This document shows, piece by piece, positions 5,734-15,800 of a DNA stretch of 43,057 bases. Location of the stretch: contig NZ_LMKA01000066.1 of NCBI RefSeq assembly GCF_001421435.1, positions 1-43,057 of the forward strand. Reading direction: 5' to 3'. Under the pieces are notes generated by a model. The model was not told the DNA's origin and searched no databases. It saw nothing but the letters and a program-made list of their open reading frames with translations. How positions within the stretch are numbered: position 1 is the first letter of the stretch; each line of letters opens with the position of its first letter. The position numbers and the translations under genes are program-made. The DNA is from Chryseobacterium sp. Leaf201 (GTDB lineage Bacteria; Bacteroidota; Bacteroidia; Flavobacteriales; Weeksellaceae).

Positions 5734-8715
5734 TCATAATAATCTTCTTTTAGTTGAAATCTCAAAGCCTATAGGAAAAGGCTTAAATGGTCTCTTAGGT
5801 GGTATAACATTTGTTTGAAAATCACGTAGAGCTTTAATATCTAACTCACCAACAATATAACTATCATTAATACCTCCATGAATTTTCATTATATCTCGCT
5901 TCCAGCTATCTTTATATGGAGCTCTTATTCTTGTATCACCATATACCCTATTATTACATAATGTTACAAAACTATGTATATCTAAACATGATGATTTTAC
6001 TAAATTTTCGTACGTTTCAGTATCCTGATTCCAGGCGATCACAAAAAGATTATCAACCTCACCAACTAAAACAGATCTATTATCTATATATAATAAATCG
6101 TTACAAATTAAACCACTGAATACAAAACCATTATGTCTAATAATTAATTTTTCTTTATACAATGGTTCAATTCTTAAATTGGCCTTTTCTCTAATATCTT
6201 CAATTTCATGTACAGCTCCGATTAATTTAGACTGAAATAATGCTATACTTTGATTTATAGAACCATCTAAATTTTTTAAAACATATATTAATTGATTATC
6301 TACTTCTCTCAGTGGAGAATTTATTTTATAATCTAAGCCTGCTACCAAATTAATACCTGCTAGACCTAATTTTGTTGCTATTAAAACATATAAATTTCTT
6401 GGTAGTGCTAATTCGTGAAAAACTAAATAATCAATTTTTTGTTTGCTATGAATGATTTTATTGACCAAACTAATTATACGATCAGTTCTATGCAGGTCGG
6501 TATCTAAAATCTGTCGTACAACAGCATCATATGACGAGTAGTTTGTCAAGAAATGTGTTGTCGCAATGATTGGATTAATAAGTGAATTAATAGTTTGATT
6601 TTTTTTATCAAAATCAACAAAGTAACATCCATCTTTTTGATGAGGTACAGAATTATCTGCATGTATAGATGAAATCTTGTAGTTGTAACTCGCTGCTAAA
6701 TCAGAAAAACTTTCGGATTCAGTGATAATTTTATTCTTAAACGCAATACTGAGTTCCAATAAACTGATCCTTCGCGTGTAAAAAAAGAATCCTGATGATT
6801 TAGTAATAATTCTACATTCCTCATCACACTTTTCATACTTACATCCACATTTAGTGGAATGTAAATTATTTGCTACGAATTCGATACTTTTATATGAAAA
6901 AAAGTTATGAACTACTAATTCATCAGTGAGTTGCTGTATGTTTTCAGATAAATAACTAACATATTCATCGTATCTAAAATAACAATCTTTATATGGAATT
7001 CTATGTAAATCACAATTGAAAAATTGTTTTACTTTGTATTCTAAGTCATCCTCTAAATAAAAAGTATCTAAATAAATACTCATCATTTTAACTATAAAAT
7101 TATTATCTGAATGTATAAGAGATAAACTACTTATAATTACTTCTACAATTTTGTCCTTGATAAATTTTGTTGCTAAATCAATTTCGAGGGGATTATTGAC
7201 ACTTTCACTTAAAAATAAAGTAACCTCATGCAATCTTTCAAAATATTTTATGTGCAGTTTTTTATTATTTGAGTGTATTAGAATTCCAAATAATCTTGGT
7301 ATAAATTTACATAAGTCTATAAAATTTTTTAAATCAAAAACATATTCATAAATAAGCTCTAAAAACTTGTCTAATCTATTGGACCAATATTCTTGGGTCA
7401 ACAAATTAATATTATTTTCAAAGCCAATTAATTCCTTTACAAAATTATTTCTTTTTAAAGTTATACCAGTAGATTTACGTAAACTATCTACTTCTTCGCA
7501 CTCTTTATTAGAGTCACTAAAAAAATCTGAAGAATCAATAGCATCATACTCTGATGTATCTGGTATTAATTTCCATTCACTTGAGTTTTTATTAACTGCT
7601 CTTTTAAGGTGCTCTATTTCTGTTTTATCTTTTTCGAAATTAAATAAAAAAATTTTCTCCTTATCAATGTTAAATTCTCCTAGTGCAATTTTTCTATTAT
7701 TATCTTTTTTTTCAATAATTGTATTTTCAACAATGTCATGCTTCTCTAATCGTTCAAGTATGGTGGTTAAGTTTATTTCGCGATCTTCAGTATCTTCAAC
7801 GGCAATTATAAAATCATCAACATACCTTCCATAATATAATGGTTTGACATTATCTACAATATCTTGATCGAACTCTTTTAAATAAAAATTTGCTAAAATT
7901 TTTGAAACATTTAATGTTAATGGCAAACCATTTTGAGATTTTTCTTCATTTTGATCAAAGTGCGAATAAAATTTATTATTTTTTGAATTAAATTTTTTGA
8001 TAAGATTAAATAATACTTCATTAATAAATATATCAAATCCATCAGTCATAACTTCTGAAGATGATAACAATTTATCAATCTTCAACTTCAGATAGTCTAT
8101 ATCAATTGTATGATAGTATTTACGTAAATCTGATGTGATAACTACAATGTCCTTCTCACTCTGCTCAACCTTTTTAAATAAATTATTCTGCCAGTTTTTA
8201 TAATCGGTGAAATATGGTTTATAAAGATTACTATTTTGTCTATAATACGGCTGATTAATCTTTTTATTATTTTTTTCAAGTCTACATCCGTACACATTAG
8301 AAGATAATAGTTCATCTATCTGATATCCAATTCGATTAATCCATAATCCTCCGACCATTTGGAAAAAAATGTCAATATTTCCAATAAAGCGACATTCAAC
8401 ACTTCTAATATTAAAAAGACTCTTTCTTGCGTTTTCTATCGTTTTAGGTGCAATTATCTTTGAACGATTACCATCAGTAAAGTCAATCTTTTTAAAAAAA
8501 AAGGTCATGCTTCCAACAGATAAATTAGATATAACTCTTTTGAGATTTTTACTTGAAAGAATATCATACAGAATTTCAATATTCTCCTCTAAGTGATCCT
8601 CAAATTCGATTATTTTTTTTAAAAGAATACTGTCTTTTTCAAAATACAAATCTCGTTTAACTTTTCTGTAAACGTAATATAACTCTTTACGTGAAAATTC
8701 GTTTAGATTATTCAT
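5734..8715 (-). CDS. Defence-associated reverse transcriptase fused to a nitrilase domain (DRT1-like, UG-type RT)
   Basis: The 993-residue protein has an N-terminal RT domain: motif A ITSDLRKYYHTID (D196), motif B NGLPLTLNVSKILANFYL (262-279) and motif C YVDD (298-301). The C-terminal third is a nitrilase/amidohydrolase domain with a full candidate triad: Glu768 in VFHELALP, Lys854/856 in PLYKEKL and Cys871 in GLICND. RTs of the unknown-group (UG) class with a C-terminal nitrilase are the known anti-phage DRT type 1 proteins; no intron maturase domain is present, so this is not a group II intron. Residues 623-634 (CGCKYEKCDEEC) form a compact Cys cluster that may bind a metal. The start at 8715 lies 24 bases after the hsdS stop, so the gene is read with the type I RM operon. 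The gene is very AT-rich, which suggests transfer. Confidence 0.9.
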   Translation of the reverse strand: MNNLNEFSRKELYYVYRKVKRDLYFEKDSILLKKIIEFEDHLEENIEILYDILSSKNLKRVISNLSVGSMTFFFKKIDFTDGNRSKIIAPKTIENARKSLFNIRSVECRFIGNIDIFFQMVGGLWINRIGYQIDELLSSNVYGCRLEKNNKKINQPYYRQNSNLYKPYFTDYKNWQNNLFKKVEQSEKDIVVITSDLRKYYHTIDIDYLKLKIDKLLSSSEVMTDGFDIFINEVLFNLIKKFNSKNNKFYSHFDQNEEKSQNGLPLTLNVSKILANFYLKEFDQDIVDNVKPLYYGRYVDDFIIAVEDTEDREINLTTILERLEKHDIVENTIIEKKDNNRKIALGEFNIDKEKIFLFNFEKDKTEIEHLKRAVNKNSSEWKLIPDTSEYDAIDSSDFFSDSNKECEEVDSLRKSTGITLKRNNFVKELIGFENNINLLTQEYWSNRLDKFLELIYEYVFDLKNFIDLCKFIPRLFGILIHSNNKKLHIKYFERLHEVTLFLSESVNNPLEIDLATKFIKDKIVEVIISSLSLIHSDNNFIVKMMSIYLDTFYLEDDLEYKVKQFFNCDLHRIPYKDCYFRYDEYVSYLSENIQQLTDELVVHNFFSYKSIEFVANNLHSTKCGCKYEKCDEECRIITKSSGFFFYTRRISLLELSIAFKNKIITESESFSDLAASYNYKISSIHADNSVPHQKDGCYFVDFDKKNQTINSLINPIIATTHFLTNYSSYDAVVRQILDTDLHRTDRIISLVNKIIHSKQKIDYLVFHELALPRNLYVLIATKLGLAGINLVAGLDYKINSPLREVDNQLIYVLKNLDGSINQSIALFQSKLIGAVHEIEDIREKANLRIEPLYKEKLIIRHNGFVFSGLICNDLLYIDNRSVLVGEVDNLFVIAWNQDTETYENLVKSSCLDIHSFVTLCNNRVYGDTRIRAPYKDSWKRDIMKIHGGINDSYIVGELDIKALRDFQTNVIPPKRPFKPFPIGFEISTKRRLL

Positions 8716-8739
8716 GGTTTAAATTTCGCTTAAAATACT

Positions 8740-10656
8740 TTATTTCTTCTTAACTCTCATTATCTCCTTTCCCCAACCATTCGGCACAATGTTCTTTTCT
8801 CGCATCCAATCCAAAGCCTTATCAAGTCGATCAGCATATTTTGCCTTACCTTGATCCCAGTTTAAGAAATCTTCCTTCAAAAGGTCATCAGTGATGGATT
8901 CTTTTCTAATTAATCTATTATTCCAGACGGCATATAAGGTTGAGATAATTTCAGGTTCTTGATAGTTATAAGATTTGAAAACCTCAATCAACTGGTTGAT
9001 TTTCTCTTTCTGCTCATCTGAAAAATAGCCATAATCTTTCAGCGATTTATCATTATTTTCTCCACTAACTATTCTTCTTAAATTACCGTGTTCTTCTATG
9101 ACAAACCATTTTGATTTTAAAACCTCATCCCAAAACGTTTTTGTAAAACCACCGTCATAAGGACCTGCTGCCTGCACAGAATAATTTTGATTAAGGTCCT
9201 TCTGCAAAATGTGACATTCTACCAAATGAAGAAGCTTCTCAAACTTCGTCTTACCAAAAGATTTATCTTCTAATGATTGGTTGATAATATGTGTTGCCAG
9301 CATTTTACGCTGTACTTTTTTATCTCTTGTAGATAAAGTGGGATAAGATGGATTTTCTTCTGCTACAATTCTTAAAACCTCTTCATCAGGCTGAACATAC
9401 TTTTTAGAAACAACTTTTTTAGGTTTCTCACCATTCTTCAACGCCACAATCTCTTCTAACAAAACCCTCGCATCCCCATCAGTCTCCAGCTGTTCTGTAA
9501 GATCGCCTTTGAAAGCTTTGTGCAAAATAGTCTGTGGCAAAGTTTCTATTTTGGCTTTTAGGTTTTTGTATTTTTCTTCTATGGCATCTGCTTTTGCAAA
9601 TAGACTTTCTACGCGGAAAACTATTTCTTTTTGTTCTTGAAGTGATGGTAGGTTAATTTCATATTCTTTAAGTAATGGAAATTCTACACTTTCTACAGTA
9701 GTACCACTTTTCATACAAGTATTACGTATGTCTTCTTCTAGCCCTCTTAAAGAATAAAGCAAAAATTTATAATTAACTCTGTCATTAGGAATCAAAACTT
9801 TTAAATCTTGATTAACGGTTGTTTCAACAATATTTGATGATATGGGTAATATTCTTCTTAAAATCCCACTTCTTGTAACAATTAAAATTGAATTTTTTGG
9901 AATTAAGATTGCAGATGAATTTTTAACAGCTTGCTCTGTAATTTTATCTATCGAATCTGAAAGAAATAAACCTTTCATATCCTTAGCAGTTATCCACAAC
10001 ACTGTACCATTTTGCCAATAATCTGTTACAGCTTTACTTGGAGTTCCACCACCTTTCCAAACTCCTAAATCTTTAAGTTTTAAAAATTCAGATTGCTTAA
10101 ATGGCAGTATATTCCCCGTCACCGCTTTCGTCAAAACCTGCTGACGAAAGTTCTTCAATAAAACCGGTATTTTTGCCATTGAGGTTTTGATGCTTTCTAA
10201 CTGCGCAAATAAAGAATCTAACTTTGCTACAATACGGGTTTGCTCTGCTAATGGCGATAGAGGAAATTTTAAGCCTTTTAATAATTGTATTGTAATTTGT
10301 GGTTGTGCTGTTCCTGTTATGACCGATGATTTATCAACTTGAATCATTGCATATTTAACATATCTAAGATTTATTAGTTCATCACTAATTTCATCTAAGA
10401 CAATCGAATTACTTGTGATAAATGATTTTAGATTAGTTTGATGAATCGCTCCACTTGCAGCTCCTCGACAAGAAATTATTATTTTATATTTTTCATAAGA
10501 ATAATTAGAATATTTTCCAATAATTCCATTGGCTCCGTAAACATTATAACCATCTTCAGTTAATTCACTTACAGATAAACCCTTCCCATACACTAAATTA
10601 AAAATATTCTCAAGCTCAGTTTCCACCCAATTATTTGGCAATTCTTTCTCCATCAA
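8740..10656 (-). CDS. hsdS: Type I restriction-modification specificity subunit HsdS with long C-terminal extension
   Basis: HsdS chooses the DNA target for both methylation and cleavage. Two target-recognition domains (about 5-150 and 195-345) each end in a conserved helical spacer: LSPLAEQTRIVAKLDSLFAQ near 135-155 and LPSLQEQKEIVFRVESLFAK near 338-358, the latter with LPQTILHKAFKGDL. The start overlaps the hsdM stop by 4 bases (ATGA). Normal HsdS proteins have about 400-450 residues; this one has 638. The extra ~215 residues (from about 420) contain FGKTKFEKLLHLVECHIL and AAGPYDGGF, which remind me of Panacea/SocA-like domains, and a DWMREKNIVPNGWG end. The recognition domains are AT-rich compared with hsdM, as expected for frequently exchanged parts. 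Confidence 0.92.
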   Translation of the reverse strand: MMEKELPNNWVETELENIFNLVYGKGLSVSELTEDGYNVYGANGIIGKYSNYSYEKYKIIISCRGAASGAIHQTNLKSFITSNSIVLDEISDELINLRYVKYAMIQVDKSSVITGTAQPQITIQLLKGLKFPLSPLAEQTRIVAKLDSLFAQLESIKTSMAKIPVLLKNFRQQVLTKAVTGNILPFKQSEFLKLKDLGVWKGGGTPSKAVTDYWQNGTVLWITAKDMKGLFLSDSIDKITEQAVKNSSAILIPKNSILIVTRSGILRRILPISSNIVETTVNQDLKVLIPNDRVNYKFLLYSLRGLEEDIRNTCMKSGTTVESVEFPLLKEYEINLPSLQEQKEIVFRVESLFAKADAIEEKYKNLKAKIETLPQTILHKAFKGDLTEQLETDGDARVLLEEIVALKNGEKPKKVVSKKYVQPDEEVLRIVAEENPSYPTLSTRDKKVQRKMLATHIINQSLEDKSFGKTKFEKLLHLVECHILQKDLNQNYSVQAAGPYDGGFTKTFWDEVLKSKWFVIEEHGNLRRIVSGENNDKSLKDYGYFSDEQKEKINQLIEVFKSYNYQEPEIISTLYAVWNNRLIRKESITDDLLKEDFLNWDQGKAKYADRLDKALDWMREKNIVPNGWGKEIMRVKKK

Positions 10657-12113
10657 TTCAATTCTTTAATCATTGCATTCAGTTGTTCGGTAATGCTTTG
10701 CAGTTCTGCCAATGCGTCTTTGGCAATATCTATCGGTTCGCCAAGATCATCGTTGTTGCTCAGACTGCTGTCGGATATTAATCCTAAATCGAGGCTGTAA
10801 TTTTTCTTTTCTATTTCTGCCAAAGTAATGCATTGCCATCTTTCGTTGGCAACTTTTCTTCTTTTGGCTTCGTCTATGGTAGCATCGTAGTCTTTCACCA
10901 CATTTTCAAAGCCTAAACCTCCAGTGTAAGCGGTAATGAAATCATCAAATGCTTTCTCTGTAAACGGGGTACGCTTTCCGAAGTTGGGCATATTGGTACG
11001 CATATCGTAGAACCACACGTTTTTGGTGTTGGCTTCTTCGGTTTTGCCTCTGGTGAAAAATAAAACATTTGTTTTCACACCTGCTGCATAGAAGATTCCG
11101 GTGGGCAAACGCAAAATGGTGTGAAGGTTGCATTTTTCCATCAGGTCTTTTCTGATGCGCTGTCCGTCGCCATCTTCAAACAGAACATTATCTGGTAAGA
11201 CAACAGCTGCACGACCTGTTCCGTCTGCAATAAGACTTCTGTAAATATGTTGCAGAAAATTCAGTTGTTTGTTACTGGAAACGTATTTTAAATCATTTCT
11301 TGTAGGTTTCTCACCACCTTTCTTCGTTCCAAAAGGTGGATTTGCCAATACGCCGTTGTAACCTTTCAGGTTTTCGCCTAAGCTGGTTAAGGTATCTCCT
11401 AAATGAATGGTACTTTCCAATCCGTGAAGTCGGGCATTCATCAAAGCCAAACGGTGCGCATCGCCCACCAGTTCTACGCCAGAAAACGCTTTTTCTTCTT
11501 GAAATTTAATTTGGTCTGCCGACAAAGTATATCGGTAATCGTATTTTTCTTTCAGATAATGGTCTGCCGAAATCATAAACCCGAAAGTTCCGCAAGCCGG
11601 ATCGTTCCATTTTTCACCCAATTTCGGAGCCATCAGTTTCACCATCACATTAATTAAAGGACGAGGTGTAAAGTATTGTCCGGCACCGCTTTTCTTTTCT
11701 CCCGCATTTTTCTCCAGAAGGCTTTCGTAAATATCGCCCATCACATCACGGTCCGATTCTTCATACCAATCGAGCTTATCAATCGCCTGAACTAATGTAT
11801 TGAAGTTGACAGGTTTTGTCAATGTTGTAGAAGCATTGGTGTAAATATCTTTGATGGATGCGCTTTCGGTCTCATTACTTACAGTAGCTAAAAAAGTACG
11901 GTACATTCTAAAAGCTTCTACATTGTCTTTCTGCTCTACAAATTTAGCCCATCGGTAATCTTCTGGAATCTGATCTGCAAAGCCTTTTACTTCAGATAAT
12001 TTCAGAAAAAGAATGTATGTTAATTCGTTAAGATATTGGTGATAGGTAACCCCGTCGTCGCGGAGTACGTTACAAAGATTCCAAAGTTTATTGGCTATTT
12101 CCTGTGCGCTCAT
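10653..12113 (-). CDS. hsdM: Type I restriction-modification methyltransferase subunit HsdM
   Basis: The 486-residue protein methylates adenine N6 in the site chosen by HsdS. An N-terminal helical HsdM_N domain (about 5-130) is followed by the N6-DNA methyltransferase domain with GQYFTPRPLI (145-154), SAM-binding motif DPACGTFGF (171-179) and catalytic motif NPPFG (258-262). The length is normal for the subunit. hsdS starts inside the last codons (4-base overlap), showing translational coupling. Upstream lie about 217 bases of repeats and then the GxxExxY gene, which separates hsdM from hsdR. Confidence 0.96.
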   Translation of the reverse strand: MSAQEIANKLWNLCNVLRDDGVTYHQYLNELTYILFLKLSEVKGFADQIPEDYRWAKFVEQKDNVEAFRMYRTFLATVSNETESASIKDIYTNASTTLTKPVNFNTLVQAIDKLDWYEESDRDVMGDIYESLLEKNAGEKKSGAGQYFTPRPLINVMVKLMAPKLGEKWNDPACGTFGFMISADHYLKEKYDYRYTLSADQIKFQEEKAFSGVELVGDAHRLALMNARLHGLESTIHLGDTLTSLGENLKGYNGVLANPPFGTKKGGEKPTRNDLKYVSSNKQLNFLQHIYRSLIADGTGRAAVVLPDNVLFEDGDGQRIRKDLMEKCNLHTILRLPTGIFYAAGVKTNVLFFTRGKTEEANTKNVWFYDMRTNMPNFGKRTPFTEKAFDDFITAYTGGLGFENVVKDYDATIDEAKRRKVANERWQCITLAEIEKKNYSLDLGLISDSSLSNNDDLGEPIDIAKDALAELQSITEQLNAMIKELN

Positions 12114-12143
12114 ATATTTTATTTAATCAAGATACTCCCATTG

Positions 12144-12190
12144 TCTCAAACCATGATTTTACTGATTTGCGGGATTACTTGATTTTTTTG
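12144..12190. repeat. Interspersed repeat, partial copy (CATGATTTT-CTGATT-GGATTA type)
   Basis: AACCATGATTTTACTGATTT followed by GCGGGATTAC is related to the left arm of the next repeat (12244 onward). It lies just upstream of hsdM. Confidence 0.5.
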
Positions 12191-12243
12191 TTTTTTATTT
12201 TTATCTCTATTCTTATTTTCGAATCTTAATTCTTTTCATCATC

Positions 12244-12327
12244 TGAACCATGATTTTCCTGATTCTCAGGATTACAGGATTAAAAAATCCTTCATTCAGG
12301 TCAATCCTGTGAATCCTGGTTCAAGAC
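12244..12327. repeat. Long imperfect palindrome, repeat copy on the 3' side of the GxxExxY gene
   Basis: The left half (TGAACCATGATTTTCCTGAT...) and the inverse of the right half (TGAACCAGGATTCACAGGAT...) match over about 38 bases with a few differences. The right half, 12285-12327, recurs as a direct copy at 12799-12841 on the other side of the GxxExxY gene with about 7 differences in 43 bases. Confidence 0.75.
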
Positions 12328-12330
12328 TTT

Positions 12331-12702
12331 TTATCTGTACAGCCTCTTAAATTCCAAACTCTTTGCTCCGAAATTAATAAGCAATCCGTCATTGATATTA
12401 TAGGCTTCCAGATAGTTTTTAGCCTGTGCAAGATGCACATCCTCTAATTTGATGATGGCTTTGATTTCCAGCATTATTTTATTTTCTATGAAAAAATCTA
12501 CCCTTCTGGTGCCGATGTATTGTCCTTTATATTCTAACGACATTTCCATTTCTCTTTCAAACTCAATATTCCTCAAACCAAACTCAACAGATAATGCTCT
12601 CTGATAAATAACCTCCTGAAAACCATTTCCCATCACACGGTGTACTTCCATCGCAGTACCGATAATCCGGTGGGTTAAATCGTTTATTTCCATCGTTTGC
12701 AT
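12331..12702 (-). CDS. GxxExxY protein (PD-(D/E)XK nuclease superfamily)
   Basis: This 123-residue protein has the name-giving motif GFQEVIY (residues 27-33) and a PD-(D/E)XK-like core: D69 in RRVDFFI, E79-x-K81 in LEIKA and Q93 in AQAKNYL. Members are widespread small proteins of unproven function that are thought to be nucleases. The length is normal for the family. It is inserted between hsdR and hsdM, so it breaks an otherwise standard type I RM order, and is bracketed by copies of one interspersed repeat only 4 bases from its stop and about 97 bases before its start. It appears to have its own promoter (-7 box at 12744-12751). It is probably an insert riding in the operon rather than a part of the RM machine. 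Confidence 0.88.
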   Translation of the reverse strand: MQTMEINDLTHRIIGTAMEVHRVMGNGFQEVIYQRALSVEFGLRNIEFEREMEMSLEYKGQYIGTRRVDFFIENKIMLEIKAIIKLEDVHLAQAKNYLEAYNINDGLLINFGAKSLEFKRLYR

Positions 12703-12743
12703 TTTTGTAATTCTACCTATCGTAATTCAAATTTTTGGGACTG

Positions 12744-12751
12744 CAAAATTA
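12744..12751 (-). promoter_or_regulatory. Possible -7 box for the GxxExxY gene
   Basis: On the minus strand this reads TAATTTTG, a match to the Bacteroidota TAnnTTTG box, about 41 bases before the start codon. No clear -33 TTG was seen. Confidence 0.35.
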
Positions 12752-12798
12752 CCTGATTTATGTCTTATTCCAGTAAAATTCGCTGTTCAATATAACTA

Positions 12799-12841
12799 AA
12801 ATCCTGCAATCAGGTCAATCTTATAAATCATGGTTCAAGAC
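12799..12841. repeat. Interspersed repeat copy on the 5' side of the GxxExxY gene
   Basis: This is a 43-base direct copy of 12285-12327 with about 7 mismatches, sharing TCAGGTCAATC and TGGTTCAAGAC. A weaker, inverse-looking unit (ATGAACCCTTCACATCATGATTC) follows before the hsdR stop. Confidence 0.75.
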
Positions 12842-12885
12842 TATTATCCTCAATCAATGAACCCTTCACATCATGATTCAAGTTG

Positions 12886-15800
12886 TTATGCGCTATACAA
12901 TTCATTGTTCAATTCGGTAATCAAGTCCTCTAATTCATTATTAAAAATCTTATTAATTCTGGTAAAACCGCCTTCGTCAATAAAAGGTATTAAATCCAAA
13001 TCTTTCCTGGTTAGGATGGTTTCTGCCACCAGTTGTTTCTCAAAACGGTCAATCCATTTCAGCTGATGAACGTTCCAGCTTCTGCCGGATTTTATTTTGC
13101 TGACGGCGTTTTTCACACGGTCTTGTGGTGTAATTAAATCTACTCCGATAGAAAGGGTGCGAATATAGGCAATAATATCGGCTGCAATATCTACATTTTT
13201 TGCAGATTTCCAGGCGATATTCAAGGCAACTTCAGTAAACCCTTTTTCGTCTAAAAGTAACCGCAGTTCTTTCAGTGACTTACGGTCTAAGTCTTGGGGT
13301 TTATTGCAGATCACATTAATGGCTGCAATCGTATTGGTATTTTCTTCAATAAATTTCCTAAAGCCTTCAATATAGTCTTCCGGTTTTTCTGCATTGCCAT
13401 AGCCACGGGTAACGTCTTTGAGGGAATCCTCATGAGTGGAATAAATCTGCGTATATTTTCTGTATACCCTGGTATCCAGATAATCCCAAAGTGAACTCAG
13501 CTTTTCTACTTTTTCTCTGATGTCAGCCGTTTTGGTATTTTTCAGGTCATCAATCAATTCACTGATCGACTTACCATCAGTGCGCAGCCTGACATGTTCC
13601 TGCTGATCGGTCTTAAGGATTTTTGATTTACGCTGCAGTTTTGCAATGATTTCTTCAATCTGCTTATTCAATCTCTGCTCATCAGTAATTCTTCCCGTCT
13701 CTTTTACCAGTTGGGTGAAGCTGTATGATGGGTTTGAAACGGTTTGCATCTGGGTGTAATCCTTCAACGCTTCATATAATTTTACGGCATCAAAAATTTT
13801 AAATGCCTCTTTCCCGATTTCCGGACAAAGACGGGTCGCTCTTCCCAACATTTGTTCATACAGGATTCGTGACCGTACCCGGCGCATAAACACAATATTG
13901 CAAATCGACGGAATATCAATACCGGTACTTAACAAGTCAACGGTTACTACAATATTGGGGTATCGTTCATTCTTAAAATCTCTTGTGAGCTGTGCGTTTT
14001 CATACACGCTCCCTGTAATTTTTTCGATTGCCTTGTTATGTACCTCTATGCCGATTTTTTCAAATTCTTCTTTAAGCATCAATAAGATCGTATCAGCGTG
14101 GCTGTCCCGTGCGGCAAATATAAGCGTCTTCTCCTGACCATTGGGATCTAGATTTTCTGCCAGATATTTTACCACCGTACGGTTGAAATTATCATTCAGG
14201 ACCTTTTTATTGAAGTGCTCTACATCAAATTTAAGTTCATCATCCAAAGCTTCGAGGTCTGTAATTTCTCCGGTTTCAGCATCATAAGCCTGAGGCTTTT
14301 CCCCTCTTTCCCATTTGATGCCTTCAGAATTAAGATCAGTCGAAATATTATAAGGCGGCTCATGATCAACTAAATTTCCGTCAATAACCGCCTGCCGGTA
14401 AGAATAATCAAACACCGAATTTCCGAAGATTTCTTTGGTATGTAAAGCAGGCGTCGCCGTCATCCCGATTTTAAAGGCATCAAAATAATCCAATACTTTT
14501 CTGTACTGCGCAACGTAATCTTCTTCGCTTCTGATTCCGAAATCATCTTCGTTTATTTCTTTATCCAGCTGGTAACCCCGGTGTGCTTCATCTACAATCA
14601 CACAATCGTACGTATCAACGGTGAGAGGTTTTTCCGATGAATAAAAGAGCCTTTTTACCATACTCTGAACAGTAGCGAAATGAAGCCGGGTTTCAGAATC
14701 AGGCTGTGCAACAGTCATATCTTCAAACTTGTAAATACCACCAAAAGACTGTTGGTCTTCAATTTTGTTTTCGGTGACACTGTCTCTTGCCTGGCTTGCT
14801 AAAAGTGTCCGGTCTGTTAAAAATAGTATCCTCTTAAACCTGTTGGCTTTAATCAGTCGGTAAATCAATCCGTTAATGGTTCTTGTCTTCCCGGTTCCGG
14901 TCGCCATGACCAGCAATACCCTTCTGTCATGAGGATGTTCAATTAATTTATTTTCAACTGACTTGATGGCTTCGATCTGATAATCGCGAAGATTGAGACC
15001 TTGAGGAGAACTCAGGTAATCGTAATCACTTTCCGTCAGCTTTGTATTGGCTGCCATTGCGTCCCTTTCATAAATTTCTTTAAGACCATCCGGCGAAAAC
15101 CATCCCCTTAAAGGATAAGAATGATGAGTACTGATGCGAATATCCTGGAACCAGATGCCACTTTTGGTCTTAATCTGTTCCAGATATTTCCGTCCATTGG
15201 TGGAAAAAAGAAAGGGAGCTTTGTAAGAATCCCATTCTCCGAGAAATTTAAAATCATTGTTCGGAACAATTTTTTCAGCATAGATTTTCGATTGACGCAA
15301 ATCAGTAGAAATATCAATACCATATCTTTTCGCTTCCACTATACCATACAGTTCAAGTCCGATGAATAAAACATAATCTGCATACTTAGAGCCACAGGGC
15401 CACTCGGCGATAGCCATATTTCTTCCTTTTTGCGGAAGCGTTTTGTTGATTTTATAATTGAGTTTTAGAGTGTCGCATTCCCATCCGCCCTGCCTTAGCT
15501 GGTCATCGATGAGCTGCAGACGGGTTTCCATTTCATTCCAGTCAATTCGGTTGGCAGATTCCATCGATCTATTTCTTCTGGAACTGACTGCCTGTTTAGA
15601 TTGGTTTAAAAGCTCAATTTTATTTTGGTAATCCTGGATTTGACCTGCTAATTCAAGTAATTTCTTATTGAATTTTTCGGTTTCGATTTTTGATTGTTCT
15701 GGTGGAAGGTCATAGTTTTTAACTTCTACATCATCATTCTCATACGTCTCAAAAAACCATTTTGACAAAACAAATATTTTTTTAAGAATAAACAAAGCCT

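Noticed and set aside
5734..8715. Group II intron or retron reverse transcriptase
   Set aside because: There is no maturase or HNH domain and no intron or msr/msd-like structure next to the gene; the C-terminal nitrilase fits the UG/DRT class.
12144..12841. CRISPR array around the GxxExxY gene
   Set aside because: Repeat copies are few, differ from each other and are unevenly spaced; no cas genes are present.
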